A DNA stretch of 64,000 nt from Mariniflexile gromovii. GTDB taxonomy: Bacteria; Bacteroidota; Bacteroidia; Flavobacteriales; Flavobacteriaceae. The notes under the pieces are model-generated. The model was not told the DNA's origin and did no database searches. It saw only the letters and a list, made by a program, of their open reading frames with translations. The stretch spans positions 62,001 to 126,000 of the forward strand of contig NZ_JAGJCB010000008.1 of assembly GCF_017814435.1 (NCBI RefSeq), given 5' to 3'. Of this stretch, positions 54,440-64,000 are shown in pieces; the stretch's first letter is position 1, and each line of letters opens with the position of its first letter. The position numbers and the translations under genes are program-made.

Positions 54440-57400
54440 TTACTTTAACAATGTTGTTAATTGATTTAAAACCTTTGGATTTGCAAGTGTTTTTAATGCG
54501 TCGCTATGCCATTCATTATTTAATTCCTTAGTTGAAAGTCCGTACTCACTTAAAACTGCAATACTTTGTTTGATACTTTTTAAATCTTCCTTTTTAATAA
54601 TTGCTTTTTCATCAAGGGTCAGTTTATCAAACAAATGCCATGTAGCATTTTTTAGCAATACTAAAAATGCATCTACATCATTCCCTTTTTTTAAACTATA
54701 TTGATTAAAGAAGTTCACTAATTGTACATAACCAGCTATGGTAGGTGTATTTTCTAAAAAGAAAATAGTGCGTTCATAACTTTTAGTTTTAAGCATTTTT
54801 TCATCTGATGCTGTTTTAACGTTATCCAAATATGCCGGTTTTCTTTGTCTTACTTGAGCTAATATTTCTTTTTTGGTTGGAGGAGCCTTTTTAGCTTCAT
54901 TTTTAGTTGAAGAAATGCTACGAGTTAATGTTACTGTTACTGGTTGTGCACTGGTATCGGTTACAACATCTCTTACATCATCATAGTTGTTTTCTACAGG
55001 GCAATACTTCCAAAAAATAGTACCTGTAGTGTCGGCAGGTAAACAGCATTCACTAGGATCTTTCACTTCTTCACTTTTGCAATTACAGTCCCCTTGTTCT
55101 CCAGGAACTGTGGGACAAGCTTCTTCAGATTGAAGTGTTTTGATGCAGTCTGCTAAACGATACATGGGTGAAGCATTGTTTGGATCGCATAAAGGAGCTT
55201 CCATATCCTGCATCCAATCGAGCCATTGCATGTAAGCATCTTCAAATTTGCACATATTACGCGGACTTAACCACAGTATATTAAGCCCAACCAATGCGGG
55301 AGATTCCTTGTAAAGTAGCTGCTCAAAAGCCAATCTAGATTCTTGGGTTCTAAACTGTTTAGACCATGAAGGCAATGCAACGGTTGCCCAAAACGAATAG
55401 GGATCGCTACCTGGTAAATAATAAATGGTATTATCTTTTTGGGCACATGGATCGTCCTTATCCATATCGGGTTGCCATTCTATATCGCAACAATAATCAG
55501 GACAAATAGGCAACAAGCAATTACCAAACCTTTGGTTTGTACCGGGTACAGATTGGTCTTTAAACTCATTTTCCGTTCTAGGTCTCAGCAAGATATGTTC
55601 CAGTACATGCATTCCCATATCATTTACACATTCTTTGGTTAATTTTATGGCATCCTTAACTTCTTGTAAACTATCATACTGCTGTGGGTGATAAGCCAAT
55701 TCTTTACTTTTATCTACAATTTGAAATGAATAAGGGCCATTTTCACCCTTCGAAGTACATTCTACAGAATATAATCCACTGGTTATCAATTCACAAAGTT
55801 CTCTAAAGGCATTTAATGCCTCTGTGCAACAACTATAACAATTACTACTAATAAATGGAAAAGGTTCATTGCATGCCTGGTTTCCATCTTCTGCTATCAC
55901 ATCATCACAACCACAAGGCTGTAAACCGTTTTCAGTAATTTTCTTATCATTTTCTTTCCAATAAAGCCTATAACAATAGCCATTATCTGATTTATAAACA
56001 GGAAAATAATTAGCTAATTGATTTAAAGCATCAACATCTAAATTGGCTTCCTCTAATATTTTAGAAATTCTTTCATCCTTTAACTTTTCTTTCAAGCATA
56101 ATTTGATAGCTTCTTTAATTTCAGCTTCAGTTTTTGCAGTTTTAGGACATTCTTTTAAACAAGCTCTAATTATTTCCACTAAAGAACACATGGTATCTCT
56201 ACTTGAATTATTAGTGTCAATGAAAGATACATTGGTATTAAAATGTGAACTCAAACTTGCATTAGATTCCCCTGCGCCAGATTTGTATGAACCATATTTA
56301 GTCCAATCCAATTTTTTTAGAACTTCCATCCATTTTTGCATCTGTTCATCCCTTTGGGCTTCAGAACTGTAGTAACAATTATGATTTACCACAAAATAAC
56401 TTGGGGAAACAATTTTAAACTTCCAGTACTTTTGGTCACAAACTGGGATGTAATTTTTATCGTTGTCTGCTGCATACACAAATTCTCTTACGCCACCAGG
56501 AACACAATTTTTGCAATCATCTTTCTTATCAGGAAAAACATCATTCCAAGCCTCTTCTTCTGTTTGAAATTCGCAAAAACTTTCTGCAAGCACCTCAACC
56601 AACCCTACATAAAAGCATCCTTTCTCGCAAAGTATTCGGCAGTTATTTGAACTACCAGCAAGTACATAAAAATGTTGGTATGCTAAAAGGGCTTCTTCAT
56701 AAGTAGTATAACATTCAACGCTGGTCCATAGTAAACTTCCCAAATGTTTTTTCTCACTACAACAGCCACAAATATCTTCACAGTCACCTACCTCATTTTC
56801 AGCACACTCACACAATCCTTTAAGCATACCTGGTTGTGGAATAACTACTTCATATTTAAACGTTGTTTTTTCCTCTTCTTCAATTTTATAAATAGGAAAT
56901 ATATCAGCCAATTTTGTATAATACTCTATAATATCGTGCCCTTGTTCTTTTAACTCTTTTATTTTTTCTTCAGGAATTACGGCTATAAATGACGTTTCAT
57001 CGCATGCTGAATTGGATTCAGAATTTTTATAGATTTCTTCAATACTAATTTTCCCTTCAGTTCCATATTGGGTAGCATCCGTTGCAAACCCAATAATGTT
57101 TAAGAATTCATTTTTATAGGCTTCTTCCGCCGCTTCATAATTATCATATCCCAAATAACTTATCAGTACAAATTCATGGTTTTCGTTATCATTAAAGCAT
57201 ATTTGATAGTGATATTTTTTAGGATCTTTTTTAGGGCAAACCACCATATTTTTAGGTGGGCATTGTTTTAAATTAACGGGGGGCACCAGATCACATATCA
57301 TGGCTTTTATACGTTCTGCTGATGCTCTTTCTGGGCACTTACGGCTTATAGCTACTGGCGAATTTTTCTTGTAAAAACGCCATTCGAACATGCCGTTTTC

Positions 57401-60400
57401 ATTTTCAGACATTTCACTGGCTACAAATTCTGGGTTCGGTTGTCCTTCATTTGTATATATCGTACTCATATACGCCATAATTGCCGATGCTTTTTCAGCG
57501 TCTGCCTTTACATCTTCTTTTTTATATTGAAATGCTATGGGTTGTTTTTCATTGGCGGCATCAAAAAGAGCAAATTCGTAGTCAGCCTCTTTTTTTGAAA
57601 CTATTAATGAAAAGGTCTGTATTTTTTTAACGAACCCAGTATATGCTTTAGAAGCGCTTTCATAGGTCTTATACGTATCCTTACTAATAAAAATGGGTGA
57701 GAACTCACCTTGTGAATTACTGTCACCATATAAAAAGTTATATAATGCTGGAGTAGATTCTACCTTAAATTCGTACAGGTGTTCTTCAAAAACAGGATGG
57801 TTGCCTTTTACAGCTTCCGCCACTGCTACCTTATCAAAATCTGCTTTAGATTTTGCTTTGGAAGCGAACTCGGTATCCGATTTTAAAATTTCTTTTTCAC
57901 CTTCATAAAGCGACCAAACATACCGTCTGGGTTCTTCTTTTATTGCTACAGGAAGTTCGTTGCTTTTAAGAAATTTTGTTACAGAAGTTAATGATCTATT
58001 TCTATCCGAAGCTGTTTCAAAATGATCTGGGGGTAAGGCTAAAAAGGAACCGAATTCATCTCTTATAATAAAATTATACTCTGGGTTTCCTTCATCACCA
58101 GATAATAGATAATTCTTTTTATTTCCACCAAATTGATAAACCTTATTTATTTCTTTAAGTGCTTCTTTTTTAGAATCATAAACACAGTAACTTACAAAAG
58201 GTTGCTGATTAACACCTACGGGAACTTTAAACCCAAACTTATTTTTTATTTTATTGTAATCTGGTTTAGAACTTCTATTATTGAAAATCTTTACGGAATC
58301 TTCAATAGCCGTTTCTTTATTAAAATCGGTGGTATTAATTTCGTTTGAAACTGCTATAACGTTGTCTTTTTCACCTTTTAAATAGATTTTAAAAGTATTG
58401 TCTTTGCCTTCAATACTTAAATTTTTAGAGGTACTACCCCATGTTTTAGCCTGTCTCCATGCAGCCACTGCTTTATAAGCATCTGGATAAGAATTTACAG
58501 AACTAAACAAAATCTTATTGTTTATTTTTAAACTCCAGTTAAGTGCTGTATCATGCTCGGTTACATAAGCATCAAGCGTTTCATTGTTTATTAAATGATC
58601 CCATGCTTCCTCATAATCATTAAAAACGGACTTACTTTCTACCTTATCTTTAGATCCTGTATTAAGAAGATGCCATTTCCAACTTATTAATGTATCTATT
58701 TTTAAATCGAGTTGGTTAGTATCGAGATAACAATTTTTTCTTTCTATTGGAAGTAATCTGAGCTTATTCTTTTCTTTTGTTGAAGCCGATAGTTTTCGTG
58801 AATTGATGGCTTTTATAAATTCATCTCTGGTATCGGTGGCTATTTTTGAAGAAGCCATTTTCGAATTATCGCTTACGGTAACAATGTCGTTTTTATAATT
58901 TAGCAACTCCTGATGGTAGTTATATTTAGAAATAACAATATTTTCATCGGCTGCTTGTTCTGAAAATATGCGATGAATTACTGATGAGTTGAAGCCATTC
59001 AGATTTTTTTCGAGTTGTTTGTATGTTTCTTCATTGCGAAGTTGGACTAGTAATTTTTCTGCGGCATTGCTTAACGCTTCCCTTGTTTCATAACTTCTAT
59101 TGCTTCTAAAAAGTATATTTCCTGATGGGTCTTTTAAAAGCAGCTTAAAACATGGTGTGACTTCAAAATTACATAAATTCCGACGCGTATAATTATTAAG
59201 TCCGGATAGAAGGGTTGTTCTTTTTTCGAACCCAGAAACGTTATCGGTATTCCATGAAGGTTCCAAATAATTGAATGCTTTTCCTCTATTTCTGCTTACT
59301 TCGGCAAATTGGTTTAAATAGGCCGATTGATCGTTTACAGTTTGTTCGTCAAAGTCTTCTTTATTGATTTTTTGACGGTATTTAAGCAAGGTATAGTCTG
59401 TAAAATCTTCACCAAATCGTGCTAGAAGATGATCTAAAAACTGTTTTCTTCTGGCTATATATTCGTCCTTATTTTCGGTTAGTTTTTGTATTATGTTTAA
59501 ATAAGATACAGGATGGTAACTTATTCCAAAATAATGCATATCAGGATCTACACTCTCAGATTTATTAGTAACAAGGTTATAATTTTCCAATATAGACGCA
59601 AAAAATGCCACATTATTAGCTTCGTTTTTGGCATCATTTTCAGATTGAAATCTTTTGGTACCCACCAATAAAACATCATTTGGAGATTGAGGGCACAATA
59701 CGAAAAAGTACCCAAAACGGTCGGACAAAATTTCTATGGTGTAGTTGTCATTAAAAAATGAATCAACCAATTGGTTTATATAAATAGCGCGAATGTTGGA
59801 AGAAGAAAAAGTAAACAGGTTTACCAAACCACTTTTACCATTACAATAATTGCCTATGGTTAATTCTGTTCTTGAGTTATTCTTCAACAATTCCAAAGCT
59901 TCTTTCCACTGTAAATCATTGGAAACAGTAACAGCAAACTCCAACCCTTCTGTTAAGTTGCTATTTTGTTCATAAAACTTGAGTAATTTATCAATTCCTG
60001 GGGCTGTTTCTGTTATTTGAGTGAAATAGGTTTGCTTCTCCTGTAACGTTTTTTCTTGTTCCGGTTTTATTGAAAACAAGGAACCCATGTTTGCCAACTG
60101 TGAAGTGTAATTGGCTAAAATCTGGTCATAAAACATGAGGTACCCTTTTAATTGAAGGGCTTGGGTTTTTCTTAATAATGTGGCGTTTTCTGGCAAACCA
60201 TCATCACCAATACCATACACTACAGGAAAATCGTTTTGTATGGAATAGTAATGATCTAGATCTTCCCGATAGGTGCCAGTTGGTACTTTGGCATCAAGAC
60301 TATCTGATGGTAATTCGAATTTTTTTGGGAAGGACAGTGTTTTATTAATTTTCGTTTTATCAATTAGTAATAACCCTTCTGAGCTATATAAATCGATGCA

Positions 60401-61468
60401 TGTATTCTCCAAAGAAAAGACAGGTACTTCACCATCACAAATCATGTTTCCTTGAACCCAATCAATAGCATCTACATGCGTTCCTTTTAAACCTTTTATA
60501 TGTATTTTTTTGATTTTTCGTACGCCTTCAACACTTAGAACCACATGGTACAAATCTGAAAGATGTATCTCTCCTCTTCTCTCTAGCTGCTCAAGCTCAT
60601 CGGTATCAACAAAACCGTAACTTTCTTTTCTATAAGGTCTTCCTGCAAAAATTTCATCGATAGATTTCCCTTTATCCAACAATCCGTTTAGGGTGTAATA
60701 GTTGATTTGAGGCTGAATAAAATTTCGGATTGCCTTGATTATTTCTTTATAAACCACTTCTGGACTAAAACCAGAATTCAGTTCTACTTCGGCGCACACA
60801 CCAATATCTACAGGCTTTAAAACATTTATTTCAAAAACATCTTCACATAAATTTCTGTATGCTGAAAGTAATTTTTTTACTTCATCAATAAGAACCGCAT
60901 TGTTTTTAACATCACTTTCCTTTTCAATATAAACGTTGTATAACCCATTAAGTTGAATTTTTAAAAACCCAGGTCTTGGAGGCACTTCATTATCATTATT
61001 AAAATTATTACATTTTCTAAATGTGGCATTACCAACCTCATTACAAGAAAGCGTATTGTTGAATGGGTTTACATATAATGATTCATCATTTACAGGTTCC
61101 AACCATGCATTTCGAACTCCCGGAAGCTCCAATAATAGTTTTCTATAATCGGTGATGGTTACGGGGTTTATGGTTAATACTTCTAGTGGGGTTAAAAAAT
61201 TATCATTTCCATGTTGCTCATCTTCATGGGCAATTAAATCTTCAATAGGCAGATTTGTTTTGTAACCAAGATCCATAAGGGCATATACCAAAACCTCAAG
61301 TATGGTTATACCGGGATCATGCACATTATGATCGGTCCAAATCTTGCCAGAAAGATTGCCAATATGTTCTAATCCTTCCTTTCTAAGTTCTTTAAAATCC
61401 AGAAATTGAGGTAAATCCGGATCGGTCAACTTAATAACGGATGCTTTATTTCCTGATAATTCTGCCAT
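54440..61468 (-). CDS. Giant eCIS baseplate protein (Afp12-like) with YegP-like repeats
   Basis: A 2342-residue protein. The N terminus FLDFKELRKEGLEHIGNLSG.. WTDHNVHDPGITILEVLVYALMDLGYK is the typical start of the large Afp12-type baseplate protein. From about residue 580 to 1950 there are around ten degenerate modules of the type F-x-Phi-x-L-x-D-x-x-G-x-Phi-x-x-S-x-x-Y-x-S-x-x-x-A. They resemble DUF1508/YegP repeats (examples FKLLLKDPSGNILFRSNRSY near 772, LNWSLKINNKILFSSVNSY near 974, FEWRFYKKNSPVAISRKC near 1360). Cysteine is frequent between 1390 and 1960. The C terminus has FGNCLLPICPDYC and LNILWLSPRNMCKFEDAY, as in related proteins. It is much longer than its usual counterparts. It starts 22 bp after the baseplate J gene. 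Confidence 0.85.
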   Translation of the reverse strand: MAELSGNKASVIKLTDPDLPQFLDFKELRKEGLEHIGNLSGKIWTDHNVHDPGITILEVLVYALMDLGYKTNLPIEDLIAHEDEQHGNDNFLTPLEVLTINPVTITDYRKLLLELPGVRNAWLEPVNDESLYVNPFNNTLSCNEVGNATFRKCNNFNNDNEVPPRPGFLKIQLNGLYNVYIEKESDVKNNAVLIDEVKKLLSAYRNLCEDVFEINVLKPVDIGVCAEVELNSGFSPEVVYKEIIKAIRNFIQPQINYYTLNGLLDKGKSIDEIFAGRPYRKESYGFVDTDELEQLERRGEIHLSDLYHVVLSVEGVRKIKKIHIKGLKGTHVDAIDWVQGNMICDGEVPVFSLENTCIDLYSSEGLLLIDKTKINKTLSFPKKFELPSDSLDAKVPTGTYREDLDHYYSIQNDFPVVYGIGDDGLPENATLLRKTQALQLKGYLMFYDQILANYTSQLANMGSLFSIKPEQEKTLQEKQTYFTQITETAPGIDKLLKFYEQNSNLTEGLEFAVTVSNDLQWKEALELLKNNSRTELTIGNYCNGKSGLVNLFTFSSSNIRAIYINQLVDSFFNDNYTIEILSDRFGYFFVLCPQSPNDVLLVGTKRFQSENDAKNEANNVAFFASILENYNLVTNKSESVDPDMHYFGISYHPVSYLNIIQKLTENKDEYIARRKQFLDHLLARFGEDFTDYTLLKYRQKINKEDFDEQTVNDQSAYLNQFAEVSRNRGKAFNYLEPSWNTDNVSGFEKRTTLLSGLNNYTRRNLCNFEVTPCFKLLLKDPSGNILFRSNRSYETREALSNAAEKLLVQLRNEETYKQLEKNLNGFNSSVIHRIFSEQAADENIVISKYNYHQELLNYKNDIVTVSDNSKMASSKIATDTRDEFIKAINSRKLSASTKEKNKLRLLPIERKNCYLDTNQLDLKIDTLISWKWHLLNTGSKDKVESKSVFNDYEEAWDHLINNETLDAYVTEHDTALNWSLKINNKILFSSVNSYPDAYKAVAAWRQAKTWGSTSKNLSIEGKDNTFKIYLKGEKDNVIAVSNEINTTDFNKETAIEDSVKIFNNRSSKPDYNKIKNKFGFKVPVGVNQQPFVSYCVYDSKKEALKEINKVYQFGGNKKNYLLSGDEGNPEYNFIIRDEFGSFLALPPDHFETASDRNRSLTSVTKFLKSNELPVAIKEEPRRYVWSLYEGEKEILKSDTEFASKAKSKADFDKVAVAEAVKGNHPVFEEHLYEFKVESTPALYNFLYGDSNSQGEFSPIFISKDTYKTYESASKAYTGFVKKIQTFSLIVSKKEADYEFALFDAANEKQPIAFQYKKEDVKADAEKASAIMAYMSTIYTNEGQPNPEFVASEMSENENGMFEWRFYKKNSPVAISRKCPERASAERIKAMICDLVPPVNLKQCPPKNMVVCPKKDPKKYHYQICFNDNENHEFVLISYLGYDNYEAAEEAYKNEFLNIIGFATDATQYGTEGKISIEEIYKNSESNSACDETSFIAVIPEEKIKELKEQGHDIIEYYTKLADIFPIYKIEEEEKTTFKYEVVIPQPGMLKGLCECAENEVGDCEDICGCCSEKKHLGSLLWTSVECYTTYEEALLAYQHFYVLAGSSNNCRILCEKGCFYVGLVEVLAESFCEFQTEEEAWNDVFPDKKDDCKNCVPGGVREFVYAADNDKNYIPVCDQKYWKFKIVSPSYFVVNHNCYYSSEAQRDEQMQKWMEVLKKLDWTKYGSYKSGAGESNASLSSHFNTNVSFIDTNNSSRDTMCSLVEIIRACLKECPKTAKTEAEIKEAIKLCLKEKLKDERISKILEEANLDVDALNQLANYFPVYKSDNGYCYRLYWKENDKKITENGLQPCGCDDVIAEDGNQACNEPFPFISSNCYSCCTEALNAFRELCELITSGLYSVECTSKGENGPYSFQIVDKSKELAYHPQQYDSLQEVKDAIKLTKECVNDMGMHVLEHILLRPRTENEFKDQSVPGTNQRFGNCLLPICPDYCCDIEWQPDMDKDDPCAQKDNTIYYLPGSDPYSFWATVALPSWSKQFRTQESRLAFEQLLYKESPALVGLNILWLSPRNMCKFEDAYMQWLDWMQDMEAPLCDPNNASPMYRLADCIKTLQSEEACPTVPGEQGDCNCKSEEVKDPSECCLPADTTGTIFWKYCPVENNYDDVRDVVTDTSAQPVTVTLTRSISSTKNEAKKAPPTKKEILAQVRQRKPAYLDNVKTASDEKMLKTKSYERTIFFLENTPTIAGYVQLVNFFNQYSLKKGNDVDAFLVLLKNATWHLFDKLTLDEKAIIKKEDLKSIKQSIAVLSEYGLSTKELNNEWHSDALKTLANPKVLNQLTTLLK

Positions 61469-61490
61469 ACTGAATTAATTTAGTCTTCAT

Positions 61491-64000
61491 TTAATTAATT
61501 ACGGGTTCTGGATCTGGTTGAGGTTGCGGGCGTGGTTCTTCACAATCGGCACATGCTTCATCTGATATGGTAACACAAATATCTCCACCTGTAAGTACAG
61601 ACCTAGCTGTAAGTGGCTTAATAACGGCACCCGTTTGCTCGCAGGGACCTTCTAATTTTATACTATCAATAAAATCTATATAATCTAGCTGTTCCACATA
61701 CCCAACGATGTCTGAAAAATAGATTACTTGACCAAAAACTATCTTTTCTGAATCGCCCAAAAACCAAGGAGCCAAGAAAAGGGCAATATCTTCTTTTAAC
61801 TTTTTAGAATAAAAGCTTGACGACTTACCCCTGTACAACCTAACTTTTATTGTTACATCAATATATTCATATCGGGGATTCATAACTTTAATACGCGCAA
61901 ATGGCGAGGTTCTTTCTTTAAGAAAATCTGCTATTTTTTCAAGTAAACTTACTGGGGCTTTAGGTTCTTGTAAGTTACCTGATTGAAGCTTTGTAAGATC
62001 TGGAATTACTGCCACCACGGAATAGCCCGGAGCTACTTCTAGGTCGCGTCTGTAAACATTGGCTGAAAGTCCCATGGTATGGGATATGCATTTTACTTTA
62101 TATATTTCCGGGAAGCCTTCCAATACTACTTTTTCATAATCTGAAATGGTAATTCCTCTTCCTTTATGTTTTAAATGTTCGCTTACCCGTACATAAAAAT
62201 GACCCGATGCTTCTGGAAGTCTGCCACCAAAAGAAGGATATAACTGTTCTACTTTTTTTACACTAAAATCGGCTTCTACCAATTTGGCAATACTTTTTGC
62301 TTGAAGCGGTTTATCAAGCCTGTTTTTATCACTTAACAAACTAAATCTTGCCGATGTTTTTGCTGCTTGGGTATGTACTCCAATAATTTCTGCAACAGCA
62401 CTTACGTTTTTAGGAGCTGTAACTTTTATCCAATATAAATTGTCGGGCATGATGGTGTTTCCAATTTTATTAATGGCTTTTGGCACCACAATAGTTACGA
62501 TGCCCGATATGGTAAAACCATCGGTTTCATCGGAAATAACATCAAAATCGGATAACAATTTTATCCATTTATTATTACTTAAATAATACCAATGTATGTC
62601 TGCTCTGTCTTGTTCCGAATCTGCTGTAGCTTCTGCCAATTGAAAGAGTATGGATAAAGTGCCTCCTGGGGTTATATTTTCAATACCTATAAACAAGGTG
62701 CCTTCATCATCAAAAAACGGGAACAAAGTTGGGTTTTGTTCTATATCTTCAAATTTAGAGGTGTTTTCGTATGGGTATAGGTGGATGATATCAATGTCTT
62801 CTTTAATAGCGTTAGCTGAATAATCAATATATAAGTTTTTTATAATAGGTGTCCAAGGTTCATTAGGGATTAAAGCCTGAAAAGCATCTCCTTTAAGAAA
62901 ATTAAAAATATTTGACAGTTGTAATGCTTTATCAAAATCTTCAAGTACTTGTTCAACCTTTGAAATTAAATCATTTACTCCATCAGTATCATTAAATAAA
63001 TCCAATAATTGACTGAAAAAATTAGCAACATCAGTTATAGCTGTTTGTGCAGGCCCGTTGGCTAAGGATGACAATGAATTAAAAATATTTGTTCTTTTAC
63101 CATTAAAAGTCGCTGCAAAATCTAACACAGCATTAATAACATCGTCAAAATACCCTAATAGATCTGTATTTATAGTATTTCTGATAGTTTCGATATTGGT
63201 TTTTACAGAACTTACTGTATCTATCACGTTGGTTTCATTGGTTTCAATAAAATCCAACACTTCATTTACTTTGGTTATCAAATCTTCAGAAACTTCTTTT
63301 ATCTCATCAATTATGGCATCAATACCTAAGAAATCTAGTATAGGAGTTATGATTGTTTTTTGAGACTCACTTATATAAATGGCATCTGTAAGCTTTTTAC
63401 CTTGATCTATATAAGCGTAGGCCAACATTTGTCTCGCCAAAACGAAAGGATATTCCTTATGAAGGAAATCTTGATCAGCGAGCGTAAATTTTAAAAATCC
63501 ATTTAATGAATTCTTATAATTATCAATAGATTGATTATAATCTACATATTTTATAGTGCCGCTATTTTCTATTTCCCATCCATAGATAGCTTTATCACAT
63601 TCTAATTCACAAAAATCCTCATCAGTTTTGCTAAATAATTCAATTTTTGAAGATGTGTTTAACCATTTTCCATCGTTTAATTTGTCTATTTTAAGTTTAA
63701 AAGCATCTTGATCCAATCCAAAATTTTCCAAATTAGGAGGTGATCCCAAATCTTTTACTTTTTTTATATAGGCTTTATAATAATCATTAAAACTTTCTGG
63801 TTTGTCTTTCCATTCCAAATTAACCCGAATGCACTTCCACTTTTTAAACAATACCTCTTTGCTGCCAATATAAAAACTGGGGCCTAAAAAGGGATCTGTA
63901 TCCGCTTCACTACCTTCTTCGTCATTTAATAAATCTACCTGATTCATTGGATTAAAACCTGTTACTTCGGGTCTCATTCCAAATGGAAAAATTTGACTAT
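61491..64000 (-). CDS. Baseplate J-like protein (Afp11/gp47 type), 5' end outside the window
   Basis: The frame is open to base 64000, and the codons upstream of the ATG at 63977 (SQIFPFG) run on without a stop, so this Met is probably internal and at least 836 residues are seen. The C-terminal half has the baseplate J fold. Recognisable pieces are SARFSLLSDKNRLDKPLQAKSIAKL, YEKVVLEGFPEIYKVKCISHT, SLLEKIADFLKERTSPFARIKVMNPRYEYIDVTIKVRLY and FGQVIYFSDIVGYVEQL. The tail ends with a Pro-rich stretch (PRPQPQPDPEPVIN). The N-terminal helical part (residues 150-350) is a coiled, low-complexity region. It forms part of the baseplate wedge of the contractile particle and is co-transcribed with the giant baseplate gene. 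Confidence 0.88.
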   Translation of the reverse strand, partial: SQIFPFGMRPEVTGFNPMNQVDLLNDEEGSEADTDPFLGPSFYIGSKEVLFKKWKCIRVNLEWKDKPESFNDYYKAYIKKVKDLGSPPNLENFGLDQDAFKLKIDKLNDGKWLNTSSKIELFSKTDEDFCELECDKAIYGWEIENSGTIKYVDYNQSIDNYKNSLNGFLKFTLADQDFLHKEYPFVLARQMLAYAYIDQGKKLTDAIYISESQKTIITPILDFLGIDAIIDEIKEVSEDLITKVNEVLDFIETNETNVIDTVSSVKTNIETIRNTINTDLLGYFDDVINAVLDFAATFNGKRTNIFNSLSSLANGPAQTAITDVANFFSQLLDLFNDTDGVNDLISKVEQVLEDFDKALQLSNIFNFLKGDAFQALIPNEPWTPIIKNLYIDYSANAIKEDIDIIHLYPYENTSKFEDIEQNPTLFPFFDDEGTLFIGIENITPGGTLSILFQLAEATADSEQDRADIHWYYLSNNKWIKLLSDFDVISDETDGFTISGIVTIVVPKAINKIGNTIMPDNLYWIKVTAPKNVSAVAEIIGVHTQAAKTSARFSLLSDKNRLDKPLQAKSIAKLVEADFSVKKVEQLYPSFGGRLPEASGHFYVRVSEHLKHKGRGITISDYEKVVLEGFPEIYKVKCISHTMGLSANVYRRDLEVAPGYSVVAVIPDLTKLQSGNLQEPKAPVSLLEKIADFLKERTSPFARIKVMNPRYEYIDVTIKVRLYRGKSSSFYSKKLKEDIALFLAPWFLGDSEKIVFGQVIYFSDIVGYVEQLDYIDFIDSIKLEGPCEQTGAVIKPLTARSVLTGGDICVTISDEACADCEEPRPQPQPDPEPVIN

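Noticed and set aside
42219-64000. Type VI secretion system
   Set aside because: The Afp11/Afp12-like baseplate genes, the tape-measure family, the Afp15-like AAA+ protein and the DUF4157 proteins fit an extracellular injection system; no TssJLM membrane complex is visible.

Overview
The window looks like the chromosome of a low-GC marine Bacteroidota, most likely a Flavobacteriaceae. The signs are the A/T-rich start regions without strong Shine-Dalgarno sites, a TTG-N19-TAnnTTTG type promoter, many secreted S1 sulfatases and glycoside hydrolases, and a Bacteroidota-type contractile injection cluster. Almost everything is on the minus strand. No species can be named from the sequence alone.

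Layout. (1) 1-1066: the end of an integrative element that extends to the left. It shows the N-terminal part of a tyrosine integrase, paired short direct repeats in front of it, and a 3' half of a Met-type (CAU) tRNA that acts as the chromosomal-side attachment site, followed by the tRNA terminator. (2) 1179-33119: a polysaccharide-degradation locus of about 32 kb, all on the minus strand and tightly packed. It holds seven intact sulfatases plus one sulfatase remnant, and GH92, GH2, two GH116, GH95, GH36/raffinose-synthase-like, GH43/GH117-like and GH97 enzymes. It also has an SGNH esterase, a lipoprotein probably of the DUF6786 family and a remnant of a sialate O-acetylesterase-like gene. No SusC/SusD pair is present, and the upstream edge of the locus is cut by the next region. 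The enzyme mix suggests a sulfated, probably acylated heteroglycan with galactose, fucose or galactose, and mannose-type linkages. (3) About 33150-41020: a small Mu-like prophage or remnant with repressor, Ner-like protein, transposase A (split by a -1 frame change at an A-AAA-AAC site), ATPase B, virion morphogenesis protein, protease/scaffold, major capsid and a DUF6046-like protein, but no terminase, portal, tail or lysis genes. The genes on its two sides, a sulfatase and further right an alpha-amylase, are both truncated on the side facing it. A C-terminal membrane-transporter fragment is stranded between. (4) 42219-64000: the right-hand part of an extracellular contractile injection system (eCIS, Afp/PVC-like) operon. 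In transcription order it holds a baseplate J protein (5' end outside the window), a 2342-residue Afp12-like baseplate protein, a tape-measure protein with an in-frame stop near its start, a 1758-residue DUF4157 protein with a nuclease-like C terminus, a candidate immunity protein, a vanadium-dependent haloperoxidase, a ParA ATPase, a second DUF4157 protein with a metalloprotease-like C terminus, and the AAA+ ATPase.

How the parts work together. The hydrolases and sulfatases would desulfate, deacylate and trim one glycan in the periplasm or at the cell surface, but uptake must depend on genes elsewhere. In the injection cluster, the genes between the tape measure and the AAA+ ATPase look like a cargo module. 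The two DUF4157 proteins share an N-terminal leader, and a nuclease-like toxin, an adjacent small protein, a haloperoxidase and a ParA are transcribed together. This cargo module, with the baseplate protein carrying many YegP/DUF1508-like repeats, is the most novel part of the window.
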